Assembly (NCBI GenBank): GCA_033725935.1 | Contig: MU867090.1 | Location: 124,001 to 188,000 of the forward strand | From: Cladorrhinum sp. PSN259 | Taxonomy: Eukaryota; Ascomycota; Sordariomycetes; Sordariales; Podosporaceae | Length of the DNA stretch: 64,000 nucleotides | Direction of reading: 5' to 3' | Shown here: positions 1-11,026 of the stretch, piece after piece | How positions within the stretch are numbered: position 1 is the stretch's first letter | Layout: every line of letters starts with the position of its first letter | The notes under the pieces: model-generated | What the model was told of the DNA's origin: nothing | The model's database searches: none | What the model saw: the letters and a program-made list of their open reading frames with translations, nothing else | Made by a program: the position numbers and the translations under genes

Positions 1-2143
1 TGCGCTGAAGCTGATTGAAAGCCTCAAGGCGTTCATCGAATGGCAGAGCACCCTCGCGTTCCTCAAGAATCCTCCAAAGTCCTACGCCTTTCCCGCAGTT
101 GACATACTCGGCGAGCTCCATGACATTGCCGCCACGGTGGAAGCTGGCGGGTTTTCCAGTGAATACGACTTTCAGTTGAAGGTTTACCATCTCATTACCT
201 CGGCACATGACGGCCATCTCTGGTTCCAACCCGACATTTTCAAGGTCTTTGGTTTCAAGAATGATCTCATTGACCAGTTGGTAACTGTCTCAAGCGATGG
301 AATCCAAGTCCCCAAGGTATACCAGTACAGTAAGTGCGCCCCAGTAGTCCCAGACTCGCAGTCCCTCCATGTCCCGGAACAACTGGGCTTTCATCTAGAA
401 CAGTGCTGACAAACTTTCTACCGCAGCTGATCTAGTCAATAACGAATTTGGCGGCACCATATCACCCAAAGCGATTGTCAAGATCAGCGACGAAGACGCA
501 GCAAAGGCTATCTCCAAGAGAAGTGCGGTAGTCGACGCCAACCAGGACCCTGACGCACAGTGGAATGACAACATGTTTAGCTATGCCAACGCAGGCAACA
601 CCTCTGTGTACCTGGCTCGTTCGGCCGACTACCAGGGACACAGTCTCACAATCACGTATGATACTGGTGAAACTGTCACCGAGGAGTATGTGGCTTTCGT
701 CCATCGACAAATCAACTTGACAGGAGTCAATACCGGAGAGGACTTTTACAGTCGCTTCTGCACGCCGGCCCGGGTCTCGCCGTCTGGCAGCTCCGCCTCG
801 CCAGCCCCGACCACTCCCGTGCCACAGACGACAGCGGATGCGCCAGCCCCGATCTTGCCGGGCTATCCCTATCCAGTTGCGCGGGATGCAGGCTACGATG
901 CGCTATCGGGGTACTTTCTCAACGGTACCGATTATGACGACGTTGCCGTCCTTGTCATTTCCTCCTTTGACCCCCTCGACAAAATGAGCATTGATAGCAA
1001 GGATGTGGGAGCCATGTTCAGGTACTGGAACGACTTCCAGAGCACCCTCTCCAGGTTCTTGGAAAATTGTAGATGTGCTGGGAAAAGGCGTCTGGTGATT
1101 GACGTGATCAACAATGGTGGTGGCTACATTGCCCTTGCACATGAGACATTTGCCCAAGTAAGTACTTTGTGAAGGATGCCTATGAAGCTCAGGCACACTG
1201 CTAACATTGCTGCTTTCAGTTGTTTCCGCAAGTGAACATTTCTGGTACTCAAAACCTCCGCGAATCAGACACCTTGCAACGTATGGCACATGTTGCTGGC
1301 GACTGGTTATCCGAGATTGTTCTCGCCGGAAATGGCGACCTGCCCAACAGTACAGATAGTGATATTGCTTTGGCCCTCCAAATTCTCGACGACTCTAATA
1401 TTCTCTCCAATATCGTCCCGGGCCAAGTTGTTAGTCCCGCAGGAGAGAACCTCACGACGGTCGAAGCCATCCTGAAGCCCGTTTTCCTTGGAGGGGATAG
1501 ATTCACCGCCTACCAGTTCTCTCCAGATATCTCTTCTGTGAATAATTATAACGCCACGGGATATGGAAACCGGAAGAATCCGCCTCCGGCAGTCTTTCAT
1601 CCAGACAATATTGTCCTCCTAACCAACGGAGCCTGCGCTTCGGCGTGCACCTTGTTTGGCTACCTGCTCTCTCAAAACTTCAACGTCTCGACCGTTGCTA
1701 TCGGTGGGCGCCCGCAGCCCGGAATGATGCAGTGGCCTGGCGGGGTCGAGGGTGCCCAGGTGTTCCCCATGAGTGAGATATCGGTCGCCGCAGCTGCAAT
1801 TCTGACACTCAATTCGACCGCCGACAACTACACAAATGGCCAGATGGAGCTTCTCGCAGAGGCTTACGCACTGCAGCGGGCGTCTTCGCCCGGTTCTGGT
1901 TCGGTGAACGGCAAGAATGCCTTTGACCGAAGTAATCAGAAAGTCCCGCTGCAGTTCTTGTTTGAGCCTGCGGACTGTCGGTTCTTTTACACAAGAGAGA
2001 TGATCACCGATCCGACAAAGGTATGGGAGCGGGCTGTTGATACCACCTGGAAGGATCCGGAAGGACTTTGTGTGGAGGGCAGCAGGCCTCTTGGGGAGGA
2101 TATTGACGTTCTCATTGACCGTTGGAGGTCTACCATCTCCTGA
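1..2143 (+). CDS. Secreted-type serine protease, CPAF/peptidase S41-like (5' end outside window)
   Basis: Three exons are visible: 2-329 (continuing off the left edge), 427-1157 and 1220-2143. All join in frame with GT-AG introns and give 660 residues of a partial protein. Two signatures match the fungal CPAF-like branch of S41 proteases. One is a histidine in the motif SAHDGHLWF in exon 1 (around 210-230). The other is a nucleophile-type serine in TNGACASACT in exon 3 (around 1625-1650). A beta-rich core stretch RRLVIDVINNGGGY (around 1086-1127) is typical of the S41 fold. Many N-x-S/T sequons suggest secretion, but the signal peptide lies outside the window. A Pro/Ser/Thr-rich linker separates the N-terminal part from the catalytic core. 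Substrate is unknown. Family assignment rests on these motifs and is fairly sure; activity is inferred. Confidence 0.75.
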
Positions 2144-2999
2144 TAAAACGCATATATAGAGAGTTTTTGGTATCTTGAGGGCTATCTCTGCTTGATACAA
2201 GAGGAGTTATTAGAGGGTCAAAGTTGACGTTAGATAGCGAACAGATTTGATGGCATGACTGAATCATGGTTCGTGCTGCACCTTTTTTCACTTGATACCC
2301 GTTTGTCTCCTTTCTTCGTTTCATGTTGTGATGTGTTGAAGCATTATTTAATTGTGAGTCCTTGCCAGGGAAACTTTCCAGCAATAACTACGAGCCTGAC
2401 CTGACATTTGTCCAAAATATTTGCATCACGAGTTCGCTGGTTTGTTTTTTGCGTTCAACACATGCACGTTGATATTTAATTACTCCAACGGCGGCAGCAA
2501 CATGGCAGTCAAATGCCGTGCTACATCGGAGAAAAGGGCAATATACCAAGACCATGTCCTATGACAACATCCAATACCACGCAGGCATGGCAGATGCCGG
2601 CTATTATCTGTCTGTCTGTCTGTCTGTCACTTTCCACGCAGGCGGATGCTTCTCCCCCGGACTCGGTAACCTTGTATGCACCCCATATTCTTGTGCCACC
2701 CACCCGTTGTTATTAATTTAAGATTCATCAGGCTAAATACCAACGACGAGAACTCAAGTTTATTCTCACACAATGTTGCAAGGTTCATTTCACATGATTA
2801 AGTTTGTCCTTGCTTGGCTTCTTGGGTTGTCGGTATTTGAACATGGAGCCGAAAAGTTCGTTCGTTGGGCATTTACGACGTGCAAGGAAAAATATCATAT
2901 ATCACCCCTTGACAGTTTTTCGATTTTTTTAACTCTGTTTTTGTTTTTCTTCCTTTCTGGTAAACTGTTGTTGTCGTTTGCAAGGCGGCAAAGGCAAAA
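2144..2999. promoter_or_regulatory. Intergenic region: upstream region of the AA9 gene
   Basis: No gene is seen here. It holds a short TCTG microsatellite at about 2609-2626 and a GGCTAA hexamer at 2731-2736, about 265 bp upstream of the LPMO start. GGCTAA is the core recognised by XYR1/XLR-1/XlnR-type regulators of (hemi)cellulase genes, so this could be a regulatory site. A single hexamer is weak evidence. Confidence 0.3.
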
Positions 3000-4009
3000 A
3001 TGAAGTCGTTTGTTCCACTCCTCCTCTTGGCCGCTACGGCCGATGCTCACTGTAAGTCTTTTTTCTTTTCTTTTTTTTCTTCAAAGCCCTTCTCAAAACA
3101 AAAACAACAACATGAAATCAACACTGCCCCGCCAACCACCCCACCACCATTACTTGCTTCTTTTCCCTTATGCTCTCCTCTCTCTTTCCTCACGAGTCCC
3201 ATTTACAATCTTACTAATGCAATTTCTTTTTCTTAGACCGCTTCTCAAAGTTAATAGTCAACGGCGTCGAAGAGTCCAAAGAATGGGGCTACGTGAGACA
3301 GACCAAAAACTACCAGACCAACTCGGGCGTGACCGACGTCGGGTCCCAAGACATGCGGTGCTTCCAGAATAAAGCTGGCACCTCGACCGCGTCTGTAACA
3401 GCGGGGACTAAGTTGGGCTTTGTGGCGATGTCGGCCGTCACACACTTTGGTCCTGTGAGCTTTTACATGGCCAAGGTGCCGGAGGGCAGGGACATAAATA
3501 CCTGGGATGGTGCTGGAAATGTTTGGTTCAAGGTCGGGGAGATCAGCGCGCCTGCTTCCGGAGTGCTGGGCAGCGGGGTCGAGACTTGGCCTGCTTACAG
3601 TATGTCTTTTTTTTCTTTTTTAATCTACTTTCCTTCGTGTTTTGGTGGCGGGTGGGGATGAGAAAACAACACGATGTGTTGGGGTTAACAAACATTAAGG
3701 GATGGTTTTGCTGACATGATGACTACAGATCAAAAGACGGTCGAGTTTACGATCCCCCAGAACGTGCCGAATGGAAAGTACCTCGTTAGGGTGGAGAGCA
3801 TTGCGCTTCATCAGGCGCAGTCTGCGGGGGGCGCCCAGATGTACCTTAGCTGCGCGCAGGTTGAGGTCAGCGGAGGCGGGAATGGGAATCCGGGACCGCT
3901 GGTTAGTTTTCCCGGAGCATATAATAGGAACGACCCCGGGTTGTTGTGGAGCTATTATCCCGTTAGGACTAGTTATAAGGCTCCGGGGCCTGCTGTTTGG
4001 CAGGGTTAA
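3000..4009 (+). CDS. AA9 lytic polysaccharide monooxygenase (former GH61)
   Basis: Three exons (3000-3051, 3237-3599, 3729-4009) encode 231 residues. It is a secreted copper enzyme that oxidatively cleaves cellulose or related glucans. A 16-residue signal peptide ends ...ATADA, so the mature protein starts with histidine followed by YRF. This N-terminal His is the first ligand of the histidine brace and is required in AA9. The second copper ligand is in the motif THFGPVSFYMAK (about 3450-3470). The C-terminal block GAQMYLSCAQVEV carries the Gln and axial Tyr with the usual Q-x-Y spacing. Intron 1 falls directly after the His codon. There is no C-terminal CBM1; the protein ends soon after the catalytic domain. 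Neighbours are also secreted proteins. C1/C4 regioselectivity cannot be read from the sequence. Confidence 0.95.
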
Positions 4010-4768
4010 GCCATGAGAAACTGGGGATGGGCATAACTCGGAGAGAAAGAGGAAGAGAAAGCCGAATTTGAAGGTTAGACACCTACATTACGTCCTGGTG
4101 GGATGTATCTTAAGAGATTTCTTTTGTAGAAAAACATGATTTGTTGAATGGAGCGCTATTGTTGAATACTACCTTACTTGGTACCTAAACCTGGTGCATC
4201 TGTTTATCGTCATGCTAATGTTAATGTGTCATTCTCCAGTTGGATTAGTTTGGCTCATCAGGGCACGTAAAGGGCACTTTCTGATGCTCTTCCTAGTAAG
4301 CCGGAAAAAAACACCCCCATTTTTCACAATCTTAATACAATAAGGCAAATAGTTCGCCAAACTCAGGGGCAAGTAAACAAACCTCTATCGCAGTTGACTG
4401 ACGCCCTGAACGCCACGAAGCTTATCAGCCATGATGCCCAGCACAACTCACGAGATAGCCAAATCTGATACCCAAACTCTAGATAATGACGCAACAGCCC
4501 CGGCCACATGACCAACGTTTTATCTTCACTCATGTCATTCTATCACGCCACACCGTCACAAACCGTTGAACCAAAAACATGTGCCGAGCGGGACGAAGCC
4601 CTAATCTCTTAACACTTGAACCGTGCTGCATGTGGAATTCCAAACTTCTTCTTCATTGTCTCCTCCAACTATTTATTCCCATGACCCCATTTCTCCTTCT
4701 TCACGTTCACCTCTTCACCCTTTTACTCAGCAAATCTCACCGAAACCCCTTTACTAACAAACAGCACA
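4010..4768. other. Intergenic region, no gene seen
   Basis: This region holds the 3' flank of the LPMO gene and the upstream region of the next secreted protein. It is AT-rich up to about 4560 and pyrimidine-rich just before the ATG at 4769. No repeat or RNA gene was recognised. Confidence 0.5.
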
Positions 4769-6036
4769 ATGCACTGGCATTTAACGGCGGTCCTCATCGC
4801 CCTGGGTACAGCCTCCTCCTCCTCTGGCGGTGCGCTCGCCCAGCACCACCACCACCACCACCACCACCACCACACCTCCTTCGGTCCAAACCCCAATGCG
4901 TCCCAGGCCCCCTCGCCTACCGAGATGCCCATCGCTACTCACACCACTTGGCACCCAGGAAAACCTGTCCATATCCTGCCTGGTCCGTACATGCCCCCGC
5001 TTGGGTCGTCTTTTGCTACGGTCGTGAGGCCGACTGGGACTGGCTCTGCCTCTGACTCTGCTTCGTGGTCTGTCACTGCCGCTGCCGCCGCTGTAACTCC
5101 CAAAATCAGTGGTCATCCGCTCGGGGATAACCCTGCTCGACAGAGGCATCCCCATGGTAGTCCGATGATGCCTGTGGAAGACCACGACGACGACGACGAC
5201 GACGATATTGTGCCAGTGGATGATGCTCTCGAGGAGATTGGAGCAGTACCGCCCCCCATGAGCGACAACGAAGTGAAGAAGAAGCCAATCAACAACGGCC
5301 CGCAGCTTAGTGTTGAGAATCTGATGGATATGGACGATGCCGAGGCAGAAGTGTTTGAAGAGTTTCTAAAAGGGAGGCTTGGTGGCCCCGGTAAGAAGAA
5401 GAAGGGGGGACTCGGAGGTGGTGATACCGAGGTTACAAAGCGGGTAAGTGATATGACCCCCCTTGAAAAGTAATGCGAGCATGATGCATGCCTGCCCCCC
5501 AGTTCCGTGGAGGATGCATGTAGCGTGATACAAGTGCTGGAAATATATACACGCGGGACTCGGATGTGCTGGTATGTACCCGTTGGATATTGGAGCAAAA
5601 GGCAGATGTGTATCATCACGCATGCGCTGAACTTTGGATGCTTGAATAGGGCGAGGCTGCTACCTATGTGGACATGAACGAGCACACAGCGCCCAGGAAC
5701 TGCCTCACCAGGTCCATGCTTAGGTACTGCATGCAAAAGTGTCACACGGACTGGTTGGGTGTTCACCACGCTAAGTCATACAGAAAAGAGTCTGCTAACA
5801 TTTATGGCGAATAGGGACTGCCATAACTCGTGCCTCCGCCAGTGCCAGCCACATTGTGGTTTTTAAAGTTGAATCATGGCATCAAAACTGACTTTGGGAA
5901 GGGAGAATTGACCGACTTAGCGAGAACTCACCGGGCCATGATCACGCCGCAGGAAGATCCCATGGCAGCTCACAGAGACTGTGTCTATAACTGCGTTATG
6001 GATAACTGCAAGGATGTCTGTGAGAAGAAGTGGTAG
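4769..6036 (+). CDS. Secreted His/Asp/Cys-rich protein of unknown function
   Basis: The proposed exons are 4769-5443, 5650-5753, 5815-5858 and 5969-6036, giving 296 residues. Exon 1 alone has an open frame running on to a stop at 5473. The donor GTAAGT at 5444 and good branch sites (GCTGAAC in intron 1, GCTAAC in intron 2) support splicing into the Cys-rich tail; the intron 3 donor GTTTTT is weak. A signal peptide is followed by a run of ten His (about 4844-4873), a Pro/Ala/Ser-rich middle, a run of seven Asp (about 5180-5202), a Lys-rich segment, and a tail of eleven Cys mostly spaced C-x3-C. I do not recognise a family. The His and Asp runs suggest metal binding (inference). The last two exons are the least sure part. 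Confidence 0.6.
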
Positions 6037-6682
6037 GTATTCTGATCCAGCCGAGGTGGTGATTGAAGACATGGTGGCTGACGGATCAGGAACTGCTATC
6101 GCTTTGCGTGCATTCCCCGGTGCCATATTGGGTGCGGATATTAGTGGGAGGCATGTGCTAGGTTGGGAAACAAAGTCAGGTCTTGATGTGTAAGGTCACG
6201 GAGTTGGGACTGGAGCTTGGTTCCTTGCTCTACTTTCTGTTTCAGCAGTCGTGATATAATTCGGAGGCAGTCTGATTCTTCATGTAATATACCCCTGTCC
6301 TTTTGGAATTCATCCCCTTTCCCATCGTGCAGGTCTAGAACAGTGACCCCTGGCCCCAAAGCAACACCATGTGGGTCGGCTGAGGCGCTGAATCCGGAGA
6401 ACTGGGACCACGACCGGGGTAATGCCAGCGTCCATCTTTCAGCTTCGCTTCACTGTTCAACCACGCCAGGCCCAGAGTGGCTTGGTGTTGCTTATTTTCC
6501 CAATAGCGCCTCCAATGGATCGAGAAATTTAAGATTCCAATCCCCAGTTGCTCGGGCCCAAGGACATGAGTATAATAAGAAGGGACTCGGATTGGGCATT
6601 TTCTTCTTTTCAATCTTTTTGTTACTCTTTTTGAAGGAGGACAAATCATTATCGCCTAATTCAGCTTCTCAAGTTGACAGCC
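6037..6682. other. Intergenic region, no gene seen
   Basis: Open frames cross this stretch but none has a plausible start, domain or splice context. A T-rich tract at about 6600-6635 lies shortly upstream of the next ATG. Confidence 0.45.
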
Positions 6683-8011
6683 ATGGCGTACACTCGTTTG
6701 AGCCTGCGGGCTGCGGTTCTTTTGTCTGTGATTGCCGTTGGGGAGGTTGCAGCTCTTCAAGTTCGCCATGACAACGGCGTGGTGGTTTTGAAGAAGCATA
6801 GAAGACGTGGGCGATGCAGTCCTCCTCACACGACCTCGTCATCTGCCCTGGCCATCACTGAATCGGCTCTTCCGACAACATCGACTTTCGAAACCATTGT
6901 CATTCCCACCTCGACTTCCGAAATATCTTCAGAAGAGACAACAACCGAGACCACCTCTGCTATTGAGGAAACAACTACCTCTTCCACTGAAGAGACGACC
7001 TCATCCGCTGTCGAGGAGACAACCACCTCTGCTGAAGAGATAACTACCTCATTGGCCGCGGAACCCACCACAACTTCCTCAGCTGAGGAGACCACAACCT
7101 CGTCCGTCCAAGAGATCACTACTTCCACCGCAGAACCAGCTTCAACCTCGGAATCCGTGACATCAACCGAGGCTCCCATCCCCAGCACGACCGAGCCTCC
7201 AACAACAACTTCCGAGTTCCTGCCCACCACGACATCAACCACGATATGCGAGCCCACACTCTCAACATGGTTCCCCGAACTCTGCTGGCGAACAATTCCC
7301 GGCCGCTGCAGTAGCATGACGATCACCACCCTCCCACCCGTATCCGTAACCGCCAACATCAACGCTTGCAACAGCGCCATGCGAGGCTACGACGCCGTAT
7401 TCCCCACCGGCGTCGCAGACTGCTTCGCCAACCAGGGACAACCTGACTTCAACCCGTTAAGCGCCTACAACTGCATCTCCAACGCGGGGGTACTCTGCAC
7501 CTCAACCTCGGCCTGCGCTCTCCCAACGTCCACCTCAGCCCCCATAATACCCGAGTACAACAACCCGTCCTTCGAATCAGGCGACCTAGGTTCCTGGAAA
7601 TATGTCCCCGGGAGCCCAAGTCCCGGAAATCTCTTGAGCGAAATCAGCACCGAAATAGTCCACAGCGGCAACTACAGCCTCAAACTTCAGGTGACCAACA
7701 GCGTGGGCGCCACGGACGCGTGGACGCACAGAGTCAAATTCGAGCCGGGAGCTCGGTACGAGTTTGCGATTTGGTACTACCAGATCGCTCGGTCGACAGG
7801 CACACTAGCCATCCGAGTAGAGTCCCCGGTGACGACTCTATCCATGGTCATTCAGATGGGCAACCAGCCGGTGGGGATGTGGACCCAACAAAAGTTTTCG
7901 CTGACTCCTAGTACCACCTTTGGGACTTTTAGTGTGACTTATTTGTCTGTCAAGGGAGCGGTGGGGAATGTCATTTATATTGACGATGTTACTGTTACCA
8001 AGGTTGGGTAG
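6683..8011 (+). CDS. Secreted Thr/Ser-rich protein with C-terminal jelly-roll (CBM-like) domain
   Basis: This is a single exon of 442 residues. I chose the ATG at 6683 because it gives a clear signal peptide (MAYTRLSLRAAVLLSVIAV...). Residues about 45-185 are a low-complexity Thr/Ser/Glu stalk built from degenerate EETTTSS units, expected to be O-glycosylated. A Cys-containing segment follows (about 190-285). The last 150 residues start NPSFESGDLGSWKY and end YIDDVTVTK, the typical edges of a CBM4/9-like or galactose-binding beta-sandwich in fungal extracellular proteins. No catalytic domain or GPI signal is apparent. The likely site is the cell wall or extracellular matrix, with carbohydrate binding inferred from the fold pattern only. 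It sits downstream of three other secreted-protein genes on the same strand. Confidence 0.8.
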   Translation: MAYTRLSLRAAVLLSVIAVGEVAALQVRHDNGVVVLKKHRRRGRCSPPHTTSSSALAITESALPTTSTFETIVIPTSTSEISSEETTTETTSAIEETTTSSTEETTSSAVEETTTSAEEITTSLAAEPTTTSSAEETTTSSVQEITTSTAEPASTSESVTSTEAPIPSTTEPPTTTSEFLPTTTSTTICEPTLSTWFPELCWRTIPGRCSSMTITTLPPVSVTANINACNSAMRGYDAVFPTGVADCFANQGQPDFNPLSAYNCISNAGVLCTSTSACALPTSTSAPIIPEYNNPSFESGDLGSWKYVPGSPSPGNLLSEISTEIVHSGNYSLKLQVTNSVGATDAWTHRVKFEPGARYEFAIWYYQIARSTGTLAIRVESPVTTLSMVIQMGNQPVGMWTQQKFSLTPSTTFGTFSVTYLSVKGAVGNVIYIDDVTVTKVG

Positions 8012-9048
8012 TATATAGTATATTTTAGAAATGCAGTGCGGGGGTGTATATATTGGGACGAGGAGAGGAGGTGAGGAGAGAGGATGTGTAATAATGTAGG
8101 ATTATTTTGTTGTCATGATGAATAGATGTAAACAATACCCCCTGATTCTCAACCTACTCGCAAATGATGTGCTTGCCTGGCAATGCTCCAGAATGATTAT
8201 CATGAACCGCACAATTAGCCTTGTAACCTCCTTCGTAAAAAACTCGGCTTACCCAAGGTAGGCTTTATCAGTGTGCGTTACGTTTGACCGTTGATTCGTT
8301 TTGGTTGTGAGTTCGTGGCTGCTGATGATGACCCCTTTTAAATCGTTGGATGTGTGATCATACCGCATTGTCAGACGACAGAAGGCGTGTCATGTTTAAA
8401 TAATCGTAGGTGATACCTCTGATTCAGAACCCGCCGATCCGAGGAAGTTATTAGTCTGATCGATAAATTCAGTGATGTCGTTCTTGGCGATGAAAAGTTT
8501 GTTTTGGGGGCTGGCTTGTGGCTGGCGTGGCTGCTGATGATGCCGTTTTATAACCGTTGAATCTGTGAAGATGATGCATTGTCAGAGCGTGGCGTGATCA
8601 ATTAAACCCTTATCAAGATATCGGGACGGCATGTGGAAGTTTCCGACGTAGATAAGAATGCTCTACCCAATTCCGCCGCTTCCTCGCCCCGAGTTTAAGT
8701 CGCGGTTACGGAGCCGTTGTGGAAGCGGTTGCCCTGGTACGACTTAAATTTAGATACGTCAGTCGTCATCGATATCTCTGAAAAATCGCTAATGGAGTTG
8801 TATATATTGCGGGGTTCGGAATTGTTTTCTCTCTCTCCCTCTTCCTCTCGCCATCTTCTTCCATCGAGCACCCAGAAACATTCACCGAGCATTCAACCGC
8901 ATTTCCACCACGGGAACGAGAGTTTGTACAGCCCACACACACCTCAGTTCGGCAACTTGAACAAGCATGACATCCCTCCCCTCCTATGAGCCCCGGGTTT
9001 AAAGTATTATTAAACTAACATAATAAACAAATCAGAAGACACCCAATA
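8012..9048. repeat. Intergenic region with a degenerate direct duplication of about 80 bp
   Basis: No gene was recognised. A 17-bp identical word (cgtggctgctgatgatg) occurs at 8314-8330 and 8526-8542. It is followed in both places by similar sequence: a TTTTA run, a CGTTG, and a GCATTGTCAGA word. The total similarity covers about 80 bp at a spacing of 212 bp. The copies may be duplicated regulatory DNA of the gene at 9049 or a relic repeat. The 300 bp before 9049 are pyrimidine-rich in places. Confidence 0.5.
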
Positions 9049-10140
9049 ATGGGACTATCCTTTCCCGTTCGGTCAGAGGCACCCCGAAGCATCAATGAAG
9101 AAAAGCGAGCCAAGCTCTACCTCGACCCCAACGTAGAGGTGGAAGACCATCCAACTTCAATCGACATACCCGAATTCAAGCATGGCCATCACATCCGCCA
9201 CGATGCTGCCTGCCAGCAAACCCAAGACCACATCCCTTCCCCCTCATATTCCCCCTCACCCTCCCGGGCCCCCACTCCTGGCCCTCAGGCTTTTGAAGCC
9301 ACCCCTACCATCAAGACACCTCCCTCCGAACTTCCGAATCCGGAGCACCATCACCACAACCATTGTGGAAATAACCACTGTGGATACGACCACTCTACCT
9401 CGTCCCGACTAATCCCCGACCGGAGAGGTGATGCCGATAATTTTCCAGCCCACATAGGTTGTCATGGAATTTCGGACGAAGGCCTGCGTAACCTAGTCGA
9501 AAACAATATGCCGCCCAACGAATCCATGTACGGTCTCATGACCTACCTTTCCCACTACCTCCAGGACTTGACCTGCTGCTCGGTTTCCCTGGACCAAAGA
9601 GTCTACCAGCTCGATTTGACTCTGCAGGAGATCCTGGCTGTTCTTCTGGCAAACTACGACCTGAGCGCTGCATCCGCATCCAAGAAGAAAAAGAAGGACA
9701 GCAGCAACAACAAGTCGGCCGCTTCTGGCACCCGCTCAAAGACAAAGAACGACATCCCGGGCAAGGAAAGAAAGGACGTGCATGCTTCTTTTGCCAAGAA
9801 GTTGTCCAAGCTGCTGGAACATCTCGAGCGCGAACGTGAACGCGGATTCGAGCGTCAAGAAGAACAGCTTCGACTTCTTCTTCGTTCCGCGAAGGACGGA
9901 AGCTACACTATTGGACTCGGAGGAGAAGGAAGAAGAAAAAGACTCAACAACGAACTCGCTACGGCCAATGGTGCCCGCCGTCAATATGTCATCGTGAACG
10001 GAATGGGAGGAGCAGGAAATATGACGGGCGGCTGTCCCCTCGCAAGCGTCACGCGCGAACCATTCCAGTGCTTCGTGATGATGGTTGCCGTTTTTTGCTT
10101 GGGCGTGGTGGTCCCGGGGCTTAGGACCGGTCCGGCTTAA
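9049..10140 (+). CDS. Protein of unknown function with His-rich linker and charged helix
   Basis: This is a single open frame of 363 residues starting MGLSFPVRSEAPRS. I recognise no domain. Visible segments are a Pro/Ser-rich region (residues about 62-105), a His/Asn/Cys cluster HHHHNHCGNNHCGYDH (about 111-127), a Lys/Ser-rich basic stretch (about 212-240) and a strongly charged predicted helix LLEHLERERERGFERQEEQL (about 255-280). The C-terminal segment FVMMVAVFCLGVVVPGL is hydrophobic and could be a tail anchor. There is no signal peptide. Codon use and length support a real gene; function is unknown. Confidence 0.65.
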   Translation: MGLSFPVRSEAPRSINEEKRAKLYLDPNVEVEDHPTSIDIPEFKHGHHIRHDAACQQTQDHIPSPSYSPSPSRAPTPGPQAFEATPTIKTPPSELPNPEHHHHNHCGNNHCGYDHSTSSRLIPDRRGDADNFPAHIGCHGISDEGLRNLVENNMPPNESMYGLMTYLSHYLQDLTCCSVSLDQRVYQLDLTLQEILAVLLANYDLSAASASKKKKKDSSNNKSAASGTRSKTKNDIPGKERKDVHASFAKKLSKLLEHLERERERGFERQEEQLRLLLRSAKDGSYTIGLGGEGRRKRLNNELATANGARRQYVIVNGMGGAGNMTGGCPLASVTREPFQCFVMMVAVFCLGVVVPGLRTGPA

Positions 10141-11026
10141 ACTCTGCTACCGGGGTGCTGAAACATGGTTATGAAAAGCTCATTGATTGAGCTGTGGAGA
10201 GTACTCTCTGACAAAAATCGGATGGTAAAAAAGGTTGCATCGGTGGTTCTGTCAATACACACACACACAAACTCCACCGTGCGCCTCTCCCGCCTTACCC
10301 ATATGAAGAAAATATGGGCTGAATATATACAGGTTCACTGAGAAACTAACCCTTAGCGTTGGTTGGAGGCAATAATACCCTCCAGTTAACACGAGGGGGC
10401 AGAATGAGTCTTTTTTTTACTTTTGCTATGTTTTTGTTTCTTTAATTTTTGTCGTGGGCAATGAAGGCTGATCCCAGGGCGAATGCCCTGGAAGCTGGCC
10501 TTATCACCACATCTGGCGACAGTTGAAGGTATCGCGAGATCTTGGTTGTGGGCGTTGTCGTGGCGCCTGCGGCCGAGCCGTGCCTTATCAATCGAGCCAA
10601 GTGCAGATAAAGTGTGTATAATTGTATCTTAATTATTCGTGTTATTTTTTCCTTCGGTTATGCCCGATAACGCTCTGAATTAACAACGATCGTGGGAAAT
10701 GAAGGCTGATATGTGGACAATATTCTGTATCATAGACTAAGTGGGAGAGAAAGGAACGAAAAAAAAGGGGAGAACCTGGCAATGGGCACAGGTTAATTTT
10801 CAACAGGTTGTGTTTTTATTTGATTTTGAAATTCGTTTATAGACCGTCGAGTGGTTGTGGGCGTTGTCGTGGCGCCTGTGACCGAGTCGTGCCATGGCTT
10901 CGGAAACAAACACAAATTCAAGAAATATTTTGAAAGAGGTTCCGGTGAGGGTTGGTACTAGGGGGAAATACTGAGCAAGTAATACATCATTCATGTGAAT
11001 ATACCTACTCTATTGCCCCCCTGATA
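10141..11026. repeat. Intergenic region holding relic dispersed-repeat copies
   Basis: About 10473-10686 is a full-looking copy of a dispersed element. Its words CTGGCCTTATCACCACA, GAGATCTTGG, GTCGTGGCGCCTG and CGGTTATGCC recur, inverted, at 42165-42440; its last 60 bp or so recur, inverted, at 28208-28275. The copy is bracketed by near-identical 21-bp words (TCGTGGGCAATGAAGGCTGAT at about 10451-10471 and the same with one change at about 10689-10709), which resemble a long target-site duplication. A second internal fragment (GTGGTTGTGGGCGTTGTCG...) lies at 10851-10895. No coding capacity was seen. Confidence 0.7.
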
